49,170 nt of DNA from CAZLPZ01 sp964607245 (GTDB lineage: Bacteria > Pseudomonadota > Alphaproteobacteria > Micavibrionales > Micavibrionaceae): contig CAZSIB010000010.1 of NCBI GenBank assembly GCA_964607245.1, positions 1 to 49,170 of the forward strand, read 5' to 3'. A program made the translations under genes and the position numbers. Below, one piece after another: positions 42,288-49,170 of the stretch. The notes below the pieces were generated by a model. That model was not told where the DNA came from, did no database searches, and saw only the letters and a program-made list of their open reading frames with translations. Numbering within the stretch: position 1 is the first letter of the stretch; every line of letters starts with the position of its first letter.

Positions 42288-42899
42288 ATGGATCACGGCG
42301 CATTCGGGCATTTGGTTCGGGTTTTATCGCGCTTGCCGGGTTTGGGGCCGCGCTCGGCCCGGCGCATCGCGCTTCATTTACTAACAGGTTCGGAAGGGCA
42401 GATCGATACGTTGTCGGAGGCTTTGCGTGAGGCTGCGCGGTCTTTGAAAACGTGTAGTACCTGTGGAAATCTGGATGATTGCGATCCCTGCCATATTTGC
42501 GCCGATGGATCGCGCGATCCGCGGTCGCTTTGTGTTGTTGCCGGTGTTGCGGATGTTTGGGCCCTTGAACGCACCCGGGGGTTCAAGGGTCGCTATCATA
42601 TTTTGGGGGGAATTCTCTCGGCGCTCGATGGGGTGACGCCTGATTTATTACGCTTGACGTCCTTGCGGGCGCGGATTGAGGGCGGTGCGATTGATGAAGT
42701 GGTCTTGGCTCTGCCCGCCACGGTCGATGGTCAAACGACCATGCATTATTTGAACGATATTGTTGCGCAAAGCGGCGGGCACGGAAGGCCCGTGCCCAAG
42801 GTCACGCGACTCGCCCTGGGGCTTCCGATGGGCGGGGAGCTTGATTATCTGGATGACGGGACGATTGCGGCGGCGCTTAAAGCCCGCGCGGTGGTTTAA
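42288..42899 (+). CDS. recR: Recombination protein RecR
   Basis: A 203-residue protein of the RecFOR pathway, which loads RecA at gaps. The helix-hairpin-helix start LSRLPGLGPRSARRIALHL, C4 zinc finger CSTCGNLDDCDPCHIC and the Toprim domain (LCVVAGVADVWALERTRGF, YHILGGILSALDGVTPD) are all present; the C-terminal Walker-B-like TRLALGLPMGGELDYLDDGT completes it. Its usual partners dnaX and ybaB are not adjacent. It converges with adk, four bases apart. Confidence 0.95.
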   Translation: MDHGAFGHLVRVLSRLPGLGPRSARRIALHLLTGSEGQIDTLSEALREAARSLKTCSTCGNLDDCDPCHICADGSRDPRSLCVVAGVADVWALERTRGFKGRYHILGGILSALDGVTPDLLRLTSLRARIEGGAIDEVVLALPATVDGQTTMHYLNDIVAQSGGHGRPVPKVTRLALGLPMGGELDYLDDGTIAAALKARAVV

Positions 42900-42903
42900 A
42901 GGA

Positions 42904-43491
42904 TCAAGCCGCTTCTCTCGCGCGCGTCAGAATCGCGTCAATTTCTCCAGAGACCTGATCAATCGGCATCATGCCGTCCACACGGGCAAGGCGCCCCGCA
43001 TCCGCGTAATAGGGCAGAATTGGTGCCGTTTGCGCGCGGTAAACATCGAGGCGTTTGGCCAAGATTTCCGGTGTATCATCCGCGCGGGACACCCCGGCGG
43101 CCGCGTCGCGTTCCCGCACGCGGTCGATTAGGACAGCTTCATCGACCACAATCTGGATGATAGCCGTAAGAGATAAATTCTGCGCCGCAAGCATATCATC
43201 AAGGGCCTGGGCCTGGTTCACGGTGCGCGGGAATCCATCGAAAATCACGCCTTTGGCGCAATCGGCTTGGCGGATGCGGTGGCGGATAATCCGGATCACG
43301 ACGTCATCGGGGACTAATTTTCCATCCGCCATTAATCCTTCAACTTCTTGACCAAGCGCTGTTTTCCCGGCGATTTCGGCGCGGAGCATATCACCGGTGG
43401 AAAGTTGTTTGAGCCCGTATTTTTCAACTAAAATGCGCGCTTGCGTGCCTTTTCCCGCACCGGGCGGACCAATCAAAACCAAGTTCAGCAT
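42904..43491 (-). CDS. adk: Adenylate kinase (short form)
   Basis: A 195-residue adenylate kinase that interconverts ATP, AMP and ADP. The P-loop GPPGAGKGT is at the N-terminus, the NMP-binding region is LSTGDMLRAEIA, followed by VIFDGFPRTVNQAQALD, and the short lid ERDAAAGVSRADDTPEIL replaces the long zinc-type lid of E. coli. The short form is common in alphaproteobacteria. The start is four bases from the secY stop, so the secY-adk pair is one transcript, as in many spc operons. Confidence 0.96.
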   Translation of the reverse strand: MLNLVLIGPPGAGKGTQARILVEKYGLKQLSTGDMLRAEIAGKTALGQEVEGLMADGKLVPDDVVIRIIRHRIRQADCAKGVIFDGFPRTVNQAQALDDMLAAQNLSLTAIIQIVVDEAVLIDRVRERDAAAGVSRADDTPEILAKRLDVYRAQTAPILPYYADAGRLARVDGMMPIDQVSGEIDAILTRAREAA

Positions 43492-43494
43492 GGA

Positions 43495-44835
43495 TTATTT
43501 TAATCCTTTCAACCGCGCTTTTTTGATGAGCCCCTCATACTGATGGGCGATCATGTGGGAATGAATTTGGGCGACCGTATCCATGGTCACGGAAACGACG
43601 ATCAAAAGCGACGTCCCCCCGAAATAGAACGGCACCGCATATTCCGCAATCAGAAATTCAGGAAGAAGGCACACGAGCACCAGATAGCCCGCACCGATGA
43701 CCGTCAACCGTGTGAGCAAATAATCGAAATAATCCGATGTCGATTTGCCGGGCCGGATGCCGGGCAGGAACCCGCCATTTTTGCGCAGCATCTCGCCGTT
43801 TTCTTCGGGGTTGAAGACGATGGCCGTATAGAAAAATGCAAAAAAGACGATCAGTCCGCCATAGGCCAGCATATAGATCGGTTGCCCATGTTGCAGGTAA
43901 CGGGCAATCGTTGCGGTGATCTCGCCGCCATCCGCGCCCGTAAATCCGACGATCGAGAGGGGAAGGAGCAGTAAAGATGACGCAAAAATAGGTGGAATGA
44001 CGCCCGACATATTCAATTTGAACGGGATATGATTCATCGATCCCATGGACATTTGATTGCCGACCTGGCGTTTGGGATATTGCACAACCACGCGGCGCTG
44101 GGCCCGTTCCATGAAAATGATGAAGAGCAGGACGGCAATGACGAGCGCAACGATCATCAGCATGGCAGGGACAGAAAATTGTCCCTGACGTCCCAGTTCA
44201 AAGAAGGCCCCCAGAGCGCGCGGACGATCAGCAACGATCCCAGAGACAATAAGGAGCGACGTGCCATTGCCAATCCCGCGCGCGGTGATTTGTTCCCCAA
44301 GCCACACGAGGAACATGGTGCCGCCGACAATGGTGACAACAGTGGAGACACGGAAGAACAGGCCTGGATCAATCACGGCAGATCCAGATGACCCTTGCAT
44401 ATTTTCAAGGCCAACGGCGAGGCCATAGCCTTGAATACTGGCGAGCAAAACGGTCAAGTACCGGGTGTATTGGTTCATTTTCATCCGGCCGGCTTCGCCT
44501 TCTTTTTTCATCTCTTTCCAGGGTTTATAGATGGTGCTGCCCAGTTGGATGATAATCGAGGCCGAGATATACGGCATGATCGAGAGCGCAAAGATGGACA
44601 TGCGCGCAAGTGAACCACCGGAAAACATATTGAACATGTCCAGGACGCCGCCCGATTTCGTCGAGAAAATGTCGTTCCAGGCATGTGGATCAATCCCCGG
44701 AATGGGAATAAAGGTGCCCAAACGGAAAACGATCAGCGCAAAAAGCACAAATTTAATGCGTTGCTGAAGTTCGGTTGCCTTGGCAAAATTACCCCAGGTC
44801 ATGGTGGCGGAAAGTTGTTCAATCGCAGAAGCCAT
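43495..44835 (-). CDS. secY: Preprotein translocase subunit SecY
   Basis: A 446-residue ten-helix channel protein of the Sec translocon. Recognisable are the plug region SGGVLDMFNMFSGGSLARMS, ALSIMPYISASIIIQLG, the cytoplasmic loop VQYPKRQVG and FNPEENGEMLRKNGGFLPGI with RPGKSTSDYFDY after it, and the C-terminal HQYEGLIKKARLKG. In most bacteria secY follows rplO in the spc operon. Here only 78 bases and then a PEBP gene precede it, so secY-adk has been separated from the ribosomal genes, although the str operon lies just beyond on the opposite strand. Confidence 0.97.
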   Translation of the reverse strand: MASAIEQLSATMTWGNFAKATELQQRIKFVLFALIVFRLGTFIPIPGIDPHAWNDIFSTKSGGVLDMFNMFSGGSLARMSIFALSIMPYISASIIIQLGSTIYKPWKEMKKEGEAGRMKMNQYTRYLTVLLASIQGYGLAVGLENMQGSSGSAVIDPGLFFRVSTVVTIVGGTMFLVWLGEQITARGIGNGTSLLIVSGIVADRPRALGAFFELGRQGQFSVPAMLMIVALVIAVLLFIIFMERAQRRVVVQYPKRQVGNQMSMGSMNHIPFKLNMSGVIPPIFASSLLLLPLSIVGFTGADGGEITATIARYLQHGQPIYMLAYGGLIVFFAFFYTAIVFNPEENGEMLRKNGGFLPGIRPGKSTSDYFDYLLTRLTVIGAGYLVLVCLLPEFLIAEYAVPFYFGGTSLLIVVSVTMDTVAQIHSHMIAHQYEGLIKKARLKGLK

Positions 44836-44913
44836 GTCTTAAAAATCCATTCGGTTACAAAAATGATCTGACCTATGGATTAAAGGATCGCGCCCGTTCT
44901 GTCCAGAGGGGGA

Positions 44914-45468
44914 TTAACGTGCATACGGGGCGGTGAATTCCGCTTTTTCAATGGCATTCGCGTTGAGGGCAAAACCGATCATCGCTGCGCTGGGGTTTGC
45001 CGGAAGATCCAGTTTTTCAACTTTCAGAGCATACACAGTAAAGACGTAATGGTGCAGTTTGTCGCCAACGGGTGGGCAGGGGCCACCATAATTCGCCTGG
45101 CCGTAATCATTCATGCCGTGATCCGCGTATTTGGGCACGGCCATCGCGCCCGATCCCATGCCGCGCGGCACGCCTGTTGAAAAGGCCCCAAGGTCATAAA
45201 GCATCCAGTGCCACCAGCCCGATCCCGTTGGGGCATCCGGATCATAGACCGTGACCGCAAAACTTTTGGTGTCTTTGGGTGGATTTTCCCATTTGAGCGC
45301 GGGCGAGATATTTTTCCCCGTGCAGCCAAATCCATTAAAGACATAATCGTTAGATATTATCGTGCCCGGCGCGATATCGGGGCTCGACAGGGTCATCCCG
45401 GCTTGTGCGGAGAGAGGGAAGAAAAAGAGGAGAAAGAGGAAGAAAAGCGGGGCGGTGAACATACGCAT
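44914..45468 (-). CDS. Exported PEBP (YbhB/YbcL) family protein
   Basis: About 184 residues. The signal peptide MRMFTAPLFFLFLLFFFPLS (cleavage after AQA) is followed by a phosphatidylethanolamine-binding-protein fold with SPALKWENPPKDTKSFAVTV, the anion-site motif DPDAPTGSGWWHWMLYDL and GGPCPPVGDKLHHYVFTVYAL. Bacterial members bind small anionic ligands; the role is unknown. The frame extends to 45504, but the ATG at 45468 starts the signal peptide directly. It lies upstream of secY in the same direction and could share its transcript. Confidence 0.9.
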   Translation of the reverse strand: MRMFTAPLFFLFLLFFFPLSAQAGMTLSSPDIAPGTIISNDYVFNGFGCTGKNISPALKWENPPKDTKSFAVTVYDPDAPTGSGWWHWMLYDLGAFSTGVPRGMGSGAMAVPKYADHGMNDYGQANYGGPCPPVGDKLHHYVFTVYALKVEKLDLPANPSAAMIGFALNANAIEKAEFTAPYAR

Positions 45469-45504
45469 GGAAATCTCGTCATGTTGGCATAGGTTTAGAC
45501 TCAA

Positions 45505-45913
45505 GCTTAGCCGGGTTTTTCTTGAAGGTATAGGGTATTTTATTGGGGGTTTGCGGCTCCGTGCGGCAGAAAACGATGTGTTTTCGCCATTCCTAAATAA
45601 ATTCTAAGAAAAACATTAAAGAACTCTTGACGGACGCGGGCTGCGCGGTGTATAAACCCCCACTTGCGAACGGATGGGCTGGCTGTAGGTCGCCAGAAAC
45701 CCCTTAATAATCAAAGGGTTATGCGATCTAAACGCGGCACGTGTGTTGAATGACTTTCGATGTTCCTGACAATGCGGGCTTCGGCCTGAAAAAGTAGGAA
45801 AAAAGCAAAGGCTTTCGGCACGGCACAGGGATCGGCGGCAGTTTTTGGCCTGGTCTCGCGGCGCACCTATCCCGACCCTGTTGATTTGATTAGATAAAAG
45901 GATTCGACGGCCC
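45505..45913. other. Gap and long leader before rpsL
   Basis: These 409 bases have no gene I can support. After the promoter at 45627-45656 the leader contains small hairpins: CTGGC/GCCAG around 45680-45696, and AACCCCTT (45698-45705) against AAAGGGTT (45713-45720). Such a leader could serve regulation by a ribosomal protein or stability, but no known riboswitch or S7-site fold is evident by eye. AAAGGA precedes the rpsL ATG by about ten bases. Confidence 0.5.
45627..45656 (+). promoter_or_regulatory. str operon promoter
   Basis: TTGACG (45627-45632) and TATAAA (45651-45656) with an 18-base spacer, a strong sigma-70 type match. The start near 45663 would give a leader of about 250 nt before rpsL. 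Confidence 0.7.
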
Positions 45914-46285
45914 ATGCCCACGATACAACAATTGATCCGCAAGCCGCGCAAGGCGGAAGTGACAAAAAGCAAGTCGCGCGCGATGAAACAAAAGCCGCAA
46001 GTCCGCGGCGTGTGCACCCGTGTGTACACCACAACCCCGAAAAAGCCGAACTCGGCTTTGCGTAAGGTCGCGAAGGTCCGGTTAACAACGGGGATCGAAG
46101 TGATCGCCTATATTCCCGGGGAAGGCCATAACCTTCAGGAGCACTCGGTCGTGTTGATCCGCGGCGGTCGTGTCAAGGATTTGCCCGGCGTGCGCTACCA
46201 CATCCTCCGCGGCAGCTTGGATACCCAAGGGGTGAAAGATCGTAAACAGTCGCGTTCGCTCTATGGCGTCAAGCGGCCGAAGTAA
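45914..46285 (+). CDS. rpsL: 30S ribosomal protein S12
   Basis: A 123-residue S12, the decoding-centre protein. MPTIQQLIRKPRKAEVTKSK, the conserved TTTPKKPNSALRKVAKVRLT-type region (VYTTTPKKPNSALRKVAKVR), GEGHNLQEHSVVLIRGGRVK and DLPGVRYHILRG are textbook. Lysines at the classical streptomycin-resistance positions (TPKKPN and GRVKDLPG) are wild type. First gene of the str operon; rpsG follows after 24 bases. Confidence 0.98.
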   Translation: MPTIQQLIRKPRKAEVTKSKSRAMKQKPQVRGVCTRVYTTTPKKPNSALRKVAKVRLTTGIEVIAYIPGEGHNLQEHSVVLIRGGRVKDLPGVRYHILRGSLDTQGVKDRKQSRSLYGVKRPK

Positions 46286-46309
46286 TTGGAATTTAAGGGA
46301 AAGTAGAAC

Positions 46310-46861
46310 ATGTCACGTCGTCACGCTGCAGAAAAACGCGAAATTCTCCCGGATCCGAAATTCGGGGATCTGACCTTGTCACGCTTCATCAATAAGGTGA
46401 TGAAGGAAGGCAAGAAATCGATTGCTGAGACCATTGTCTATAATGCGCTCGATGTTATGGCTAATAAAAAAGGTGCCGGTGATATTCAGGTCAATCCGGA
46501 TATCGCGACGAAAAACTTGGGGCTCGCCATTTTCTATGCGGCGATTGCGAAGGTCAAGCCGGTGGTTGAAGTGCGTTCCCGCCGCGTGGGTGGGGCGACC
46601 TATCAGGTGCCGGTTGAAATCCGCGCTGAACGGTCCCAGGCCCTGTCCTTTAAATGGATCATCGATGCGGCGCGTAAGCGCGGCGAGCACACGATGATGG
46701 ACCGCCTCGCGGCCGAAATTTTTGATGCTGCGAATGATCGTGGCACAGCGATTAAAAAGCGTGACGATACCCACAAAATGGCGGATGCAAACAAGGCGTT
46801 TGCCCATTTCCGTTGGGGTGCCGGCGAGAAGAAAGAAGGCGGCAACCGGAGCGCTGCGTAA
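46310..46861 (+). CDS. rpsG: 30S ribosomal protein S7, extended form
   Basis: A 183-residue S7, which nucleates the 30S head and contacts E-site tRNA. The core is clear: EKREILPDPKFGDLTLSRFI, RSRRVGGATYQVPVEIRAER, WIIDAARKRGEHTMMDRLA and KRDDTHKMADANKAFAHFRW. It is about 27 residues longer than the common 156-residue form. About 13 extra residues lie in the loop after VYNALDVM (about 51-66), and a 14-residue Gly/Lys/Glu tail follows FAHFRW. Neither disrupts the core. The gene is followed by a REP-like repeat rather than directly by fusA. Confidence 0.97.
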   Translation: MSRRHAAEKREILPDPKFGDLTLSRFINKVMKEGKKSIAETIVYNALDVMANKKGAGDIQVNPDIATKNLGLAIFYAAIAKVKPVVEVRSRRVGGATYQVPVEIRAERSQALSFKWIIDAARKRGEHTMMDRLAAEIFDAANDRGTAIKKRDDTHKMADANKAFAHFRWGAGEKKEGGNRSAA

Positions 46862-46870
46862 AACAAGTTT

Positions 46871-46933
46871 TGTCATTCCGGCGAAGGTCGGGATCTCGTA
46901 CCGATGGGGCCCTGGCCTCCGCCGGGGCGACAA
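46871..46933 (+). repeat. REP-like repeat between rpsG and fusA
   Basis: TGTCATTCCGGCGAAGGTCG opens one hairpin (TCCGGCGAAGGTCGGGA), and CCCTGGCCTCCGCCGGGG further on forms a second. The reverse strand reads as the familiar IPTFAGMT-type translation. It is the same family as 7623-7650, here a two-hairpin unit lying inside the str operon transcript. Confidence 0.68.
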
Positions 46934-46966
46934 CTAAAGAGATAGATTGTAACAGAGAAAAAGAAA

Positions 46967-49075
46967 ATGACCCGCGAAACACCGCTCGACCAGTATCGTA
47001 ACTTTGGCATCATGGCGCATATTGATGCTGGGAAAACGACGACCACGGAACGTGTGCTGTACTACACTGGCAAATCGCACAAAATTGGCGAAGTGCATGA
47101 CGGCGCGGCGACTATGGATTGGATGGAGCAGGAACAAGAGCGCGGGATTACGATTACGTCGGCTGCGACCACCTGTTTCTGGACGGGTCCTGAAGACGGT
47201 CCGGTGCCGGGCAAAAAAATCCGCTTTAATATCATTGATACCCCGGGTCACGTTGACTTTACGATTGAGGTCGAACGTTCCTTGCGCGTTCTCGATGGCG
47301 CTGTTTGCTTGCTCGACGGGAACCAGGGGGTTGAACCACAAACCGAAACGGTGTGGCGTCAAGGCGATAAATACCATGTGCCCCGCATTATTTTCGCGAA
47401 CAAAATGGATAAAATCGGCGCTGATTTTTATATGTGCGTCGACAGTGTGAAAAAACGTTTGGGCATCAATCCGCTGATCCTCACCTTGCCGATTGGCATT
47501 GAAACCGACTTTATCGGGATCGTTGATCTCCTGAAAATGAAGGCAATTATTTGGGATGGTGAAGCCCTGGGCGCAAGCTTCAGTGAACAAGACATTCCGG
47601 CGGACCTCGTTGAGAAAGCCAAAGAATATCGTTCCAAACTGGTTGAGCAAGCGGTCGAAATGGATGACGCCGCGATGGAAGCCTATTTGGAGGGCAAGGA
47701 AATCGATGTCCCGACCCTCAAGAAATGTATCCGCAAGGGCACGATTGCATTCAAGATTATTCCGATGATGTGCGGATCGGCGTTTAAGAACAAGGGTGTT
47801 CAACCCCTGCTCGATGCCGTTGTTGATTATCTTCCCTCGCCGCTCGATGTCGGCGCGGTTAAAGGTAAAGAAGTCGACGGCGACACCGAAATGACCCGGA
47901 ATCCCGATGAAAACGAGCCTTTTTCGGCGCTCGCGTTCAAGATTATGAACGATCCGTTTGTGGGCTCTCTCACCTTTGCGCGCATCTATTCCGGCAAGCT
48001 TGACTCGGGTTCCTATGTGCTGAACTCGGTCAAAGATGCGAAAGAACGTGTCGGCCGGATGCTCTTGATGCATGCGAACCAACGTGAAGAAATTAAATCG
48101 GCGGCGGCGGGGGATATCGTTGCTCTTGTGGGTCTGAAAGACACCACGACCGGGGATACACTGTGTGATCCGGCCAAGCCTGTTGTCTTGGAACGTATGG
48201 AATTCCCGGAACCCGTCATTGAAATTGCGGTCGAACCGAAATCCAAGGCGGATCAGGAAAAGATGGGGAATGCCTTGGCGCGTCTTGCGTCCGAAGATCC
48301 CTCCTTCCGTGTGTCGGTCGACCATGAATCGGGTCAGACGATTATTAAAGGGATGGGTGAGCTTCACCTGGAAATCATTGTTGACCGGATGAAGCGTGAA
48401 TTCAAGGTCGAAGCGAATGTCGGCGCGCCGCAAGTGGCCTACCGCGAAACCATTACGCGCGCGGCCGAAGTGGACTATACGCACAAGAAACAATCCGGTG
48501 GATCGGGTCAATATGCGCGCATCACGCTGGTGTTTGAGCCACAAGAACGCGGAACGGGTTTTGAATTTGAATCCGAAATCGTCGGCGGCGCGGTGCCCAA
48601 AGAATACATCCCTGGCGTTGAAAAGGGTCTGAACAGCGCGAAGGATAGCGGTATTATTGCCGGCTTCCCGGTTGTGGATTTCAAGGTCCGTTTGACGGAT
48701 GGTGCCTATCACGATGTGGACTCGTCCTCCCTCGCATTCGAAATTGCCGCGCGCGCAGCGTTTAAAGAAGGTATGGCCAAGGCGGGCGCCCAGCTTTTGG
48801 AACCCGTGATGAAAGTCGAAGTAGTCACACCCGAAGAATATATGGGTGATGTGATCGGTGATTTGAATTCACGTCGCGGCCAAATCAACAGCATGGAAGA
48901 TCGCGGCAATGCCAAGGTCATTAATGCGTTCGTGCCTTTGGGCAACATGTTCGGCTATGTGAACCAGTTGCGGTCGATGAGCCAGGGCCGCGCGCAATAC
49001 ACGATGCTGTTTGATCACTATGATCCGGTTCCGGCAAACGTCGCGGCCGAAGTCAAGTTAAAGATGGCGGGTTAA
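46967..49075 (+). CDS. fusA: Elongation factor G
   Basis: A 702-residue translocase GTPase. The P-loop AHIDAGKTTTTERVLYYTG, switch motifs ERGITITSAATTCFW and DTPGHVDFTIEVERSLRVLD, and NKMD at FANKMDKIGADFY precede domains II to V with MGELHLEIIVDRMKREF, the QSGGSGQYARI loop of domain IV and the C-terminal MFGYVNQLRSMSQGRAQYTM. Length is normal. It is 105 bases from rpsG because of the repeat, and tuf follows after 44 bases. This is the housekeeping EF-G rather than a mitochondrial-type EF-G2, judged by its place in the str operon. Confidence 0.98.
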   Translation: MTRETPLDQYRNFGIMAHIDAGKTTTTERVLYYTGKSHKIGEVHDGAATMDWMEQEQERGITITSAATTCFWTGPEDGPVPGKKIRFNIIDTPGHVDFTIEVERSLRVLDGAVCLLDGNQGVEPQTETVWRQGDKYHVPRIIFANKMDKIGADFYMCVDSVKKRLGINPLILTLPIGIETDFIGIVDLLKMKAIIWDGEALGASFSEQDIPADLVEKAKEYRSKLVEQAVEMDDAAMEAYLEGKEIDVPTLKKCIRKGTIAFKIIPMMCGSAFKNKGVQPLLDAVVDYLPSPLDVGAVKGKEVDGDTEMTRNPDENEPFSALAFKIMNDPFVGSLTFARIYSGKLDSGSYVLNSVKDAKERVGRMLLMHANQREEIKSAAAGDIVALVGLKDTTTGDTLCDPAKPVVLERMEFPEPVIEIAVEPKSKADQEKMGNALARLASEDPSFRVSVDHESGQTIIKGMGELHLEIIVDRMKREFKVEANVGAPQVAYRETITRAAEVDYTHKKQSGGSGQYARITLVFEPQERGTGFEFESEIVGGAVPKEYIPGVEKGLNSAKDSGIIAGFPVVDFKVRLTDGAYHDVDSSSLAFEIAARAAFKEGMAKAGAQLLEPVMKVEVVTPEEYMGDVIGDLNSRRGQINSMEDRGNAKVINAFVPLGNMFGYVNQLRSMSQGRAQYTMLFDHYDPVPANVAAEVKLKMAG

Positions 49076-49119
49076 TAGAAATTTTTTTTAACAACGAAAG
49101 TTGAAGGAGCAAGAAGCAA

Positions 49120-49170
49120 ATGGCGAAGGGAAAGTTTGAGCGGAACAAGCCGCATTGTAACATTGGGACG
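49120..49170 (+). CDS. tuf: Elongation factor Tu, N-terminal fragment
   Basis: The first 17 codons, MAKGKFERNKPHCNIGT, are the conserved EF-Tu N-terminus, and the window ends before the P-loop. AAGGAG at 49103-49108 sits 11 bases before the ATG. Position after fusA is as in the classic str operon. Confidence 0.95.
   Translation, partial: MAKGKFERNKPHCNIGT

Noticed and set aside
45616..46032. 138-residue minus-strand frame over the rpsL promoter
   Set aside because: It covers the str promoter and the start of rpsL; no ribosome site and no similarity.
46379..46933. 184-residue minus-strand frame across rpsG and the repeat
   Set aside because: Mostly antisense to rpsG; the start comes from the REP-like repeat translation.
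46934..48712. 592-residue open frame antisense to fusA
   Set aside because: It lies wholly opposite a perfectly conserved EF-G gene; its His/Arg/Phe-rich translation has no domain and follows from fusA codon bias.

Overview
The window is a mid-GC, densely coded stretch of chromosome from a flagellated alphaproteobacterium. Pointers to this class are a DivJ/PleC-like soluble histidine kinase, a DUF1491 protein, an alpha-type LolA, a 97-residue L28, a membrane-anchored cytochrome c of the CycM/c552 type and a Rhodospirillales-like porin. Flagellar hook genes and a Dot/Icm-type gene set occurring together make me think of the Micavibrionales/Rhodospirillales side of the class. That placement is inference and would need a protein phylogeny.

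Layout. 1-750: the tail of an unknown gene, cutA and a 2Fe-2S ferredoxin. 753-2137 (minus): two coupled MotB-like proteins. 2262-5466: an adenine-salvage group (apt, an AT-rich orphan gene, mtnP, a tandem deaminase-like protein); apt carries two in-frame palindromic insertions. 5553-9227: sucB, cmk, a repeat-bearing gap, tadA and rluB. 9323-15740: a 1,081-residue TPR protein, tRNA-Pro(CGG), a lipoprotein, rpmB, an S51-like peptidase, and a tgt whose zinc site is lost. 15890-21372: a degenerate GGDEF protein, a PAS histidine kinase, DUF1491, prfC and holA.

21373-27231 is the most distinctive region. A porin with a structured leader and a strong terminator is followed by dotD-dotC-dotB-icmT and a TcpQ-like protein. 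The gene order equals traH-traI-traJ-traK of IncI plasmids, so this looks like one piece of a dispersed chromosomal type IVB (Dot/Icm-like) secretion or pilus machine. On the minus strand follow flgL, flgK, a pilin-like exported protein and a D-Ala-D-Ala carboxypeptidase with a probable SPOR tail (27224-32768). Then come a LapB/LapC-like type I secretion pair (32989-36668), an AT-rich DMT transporter, cytochrome c (minus), ftsK, a GNAT gene, lolA and recR. The last part holds adk and secY (minus), a periplasmic PEBP (minus) and the str operon rpsL-rpsG-fusA-tuf (tuf runs off the end).

Two repeat families stand out. A CCCTCTCC/GGAGAGGG palindrome sits twice inside apt and once as a compound element before lolA. 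A REP-like GTCATYCC element lies after cmk and also between rpsG and fusA. Several AT-rich single genes (2933-3592, 13914-14489, 36678-37562, 40910-41377) sit between older GC-richer operons and look like recent arrivals. All functional calls are from reading the sequence; no database search was run.
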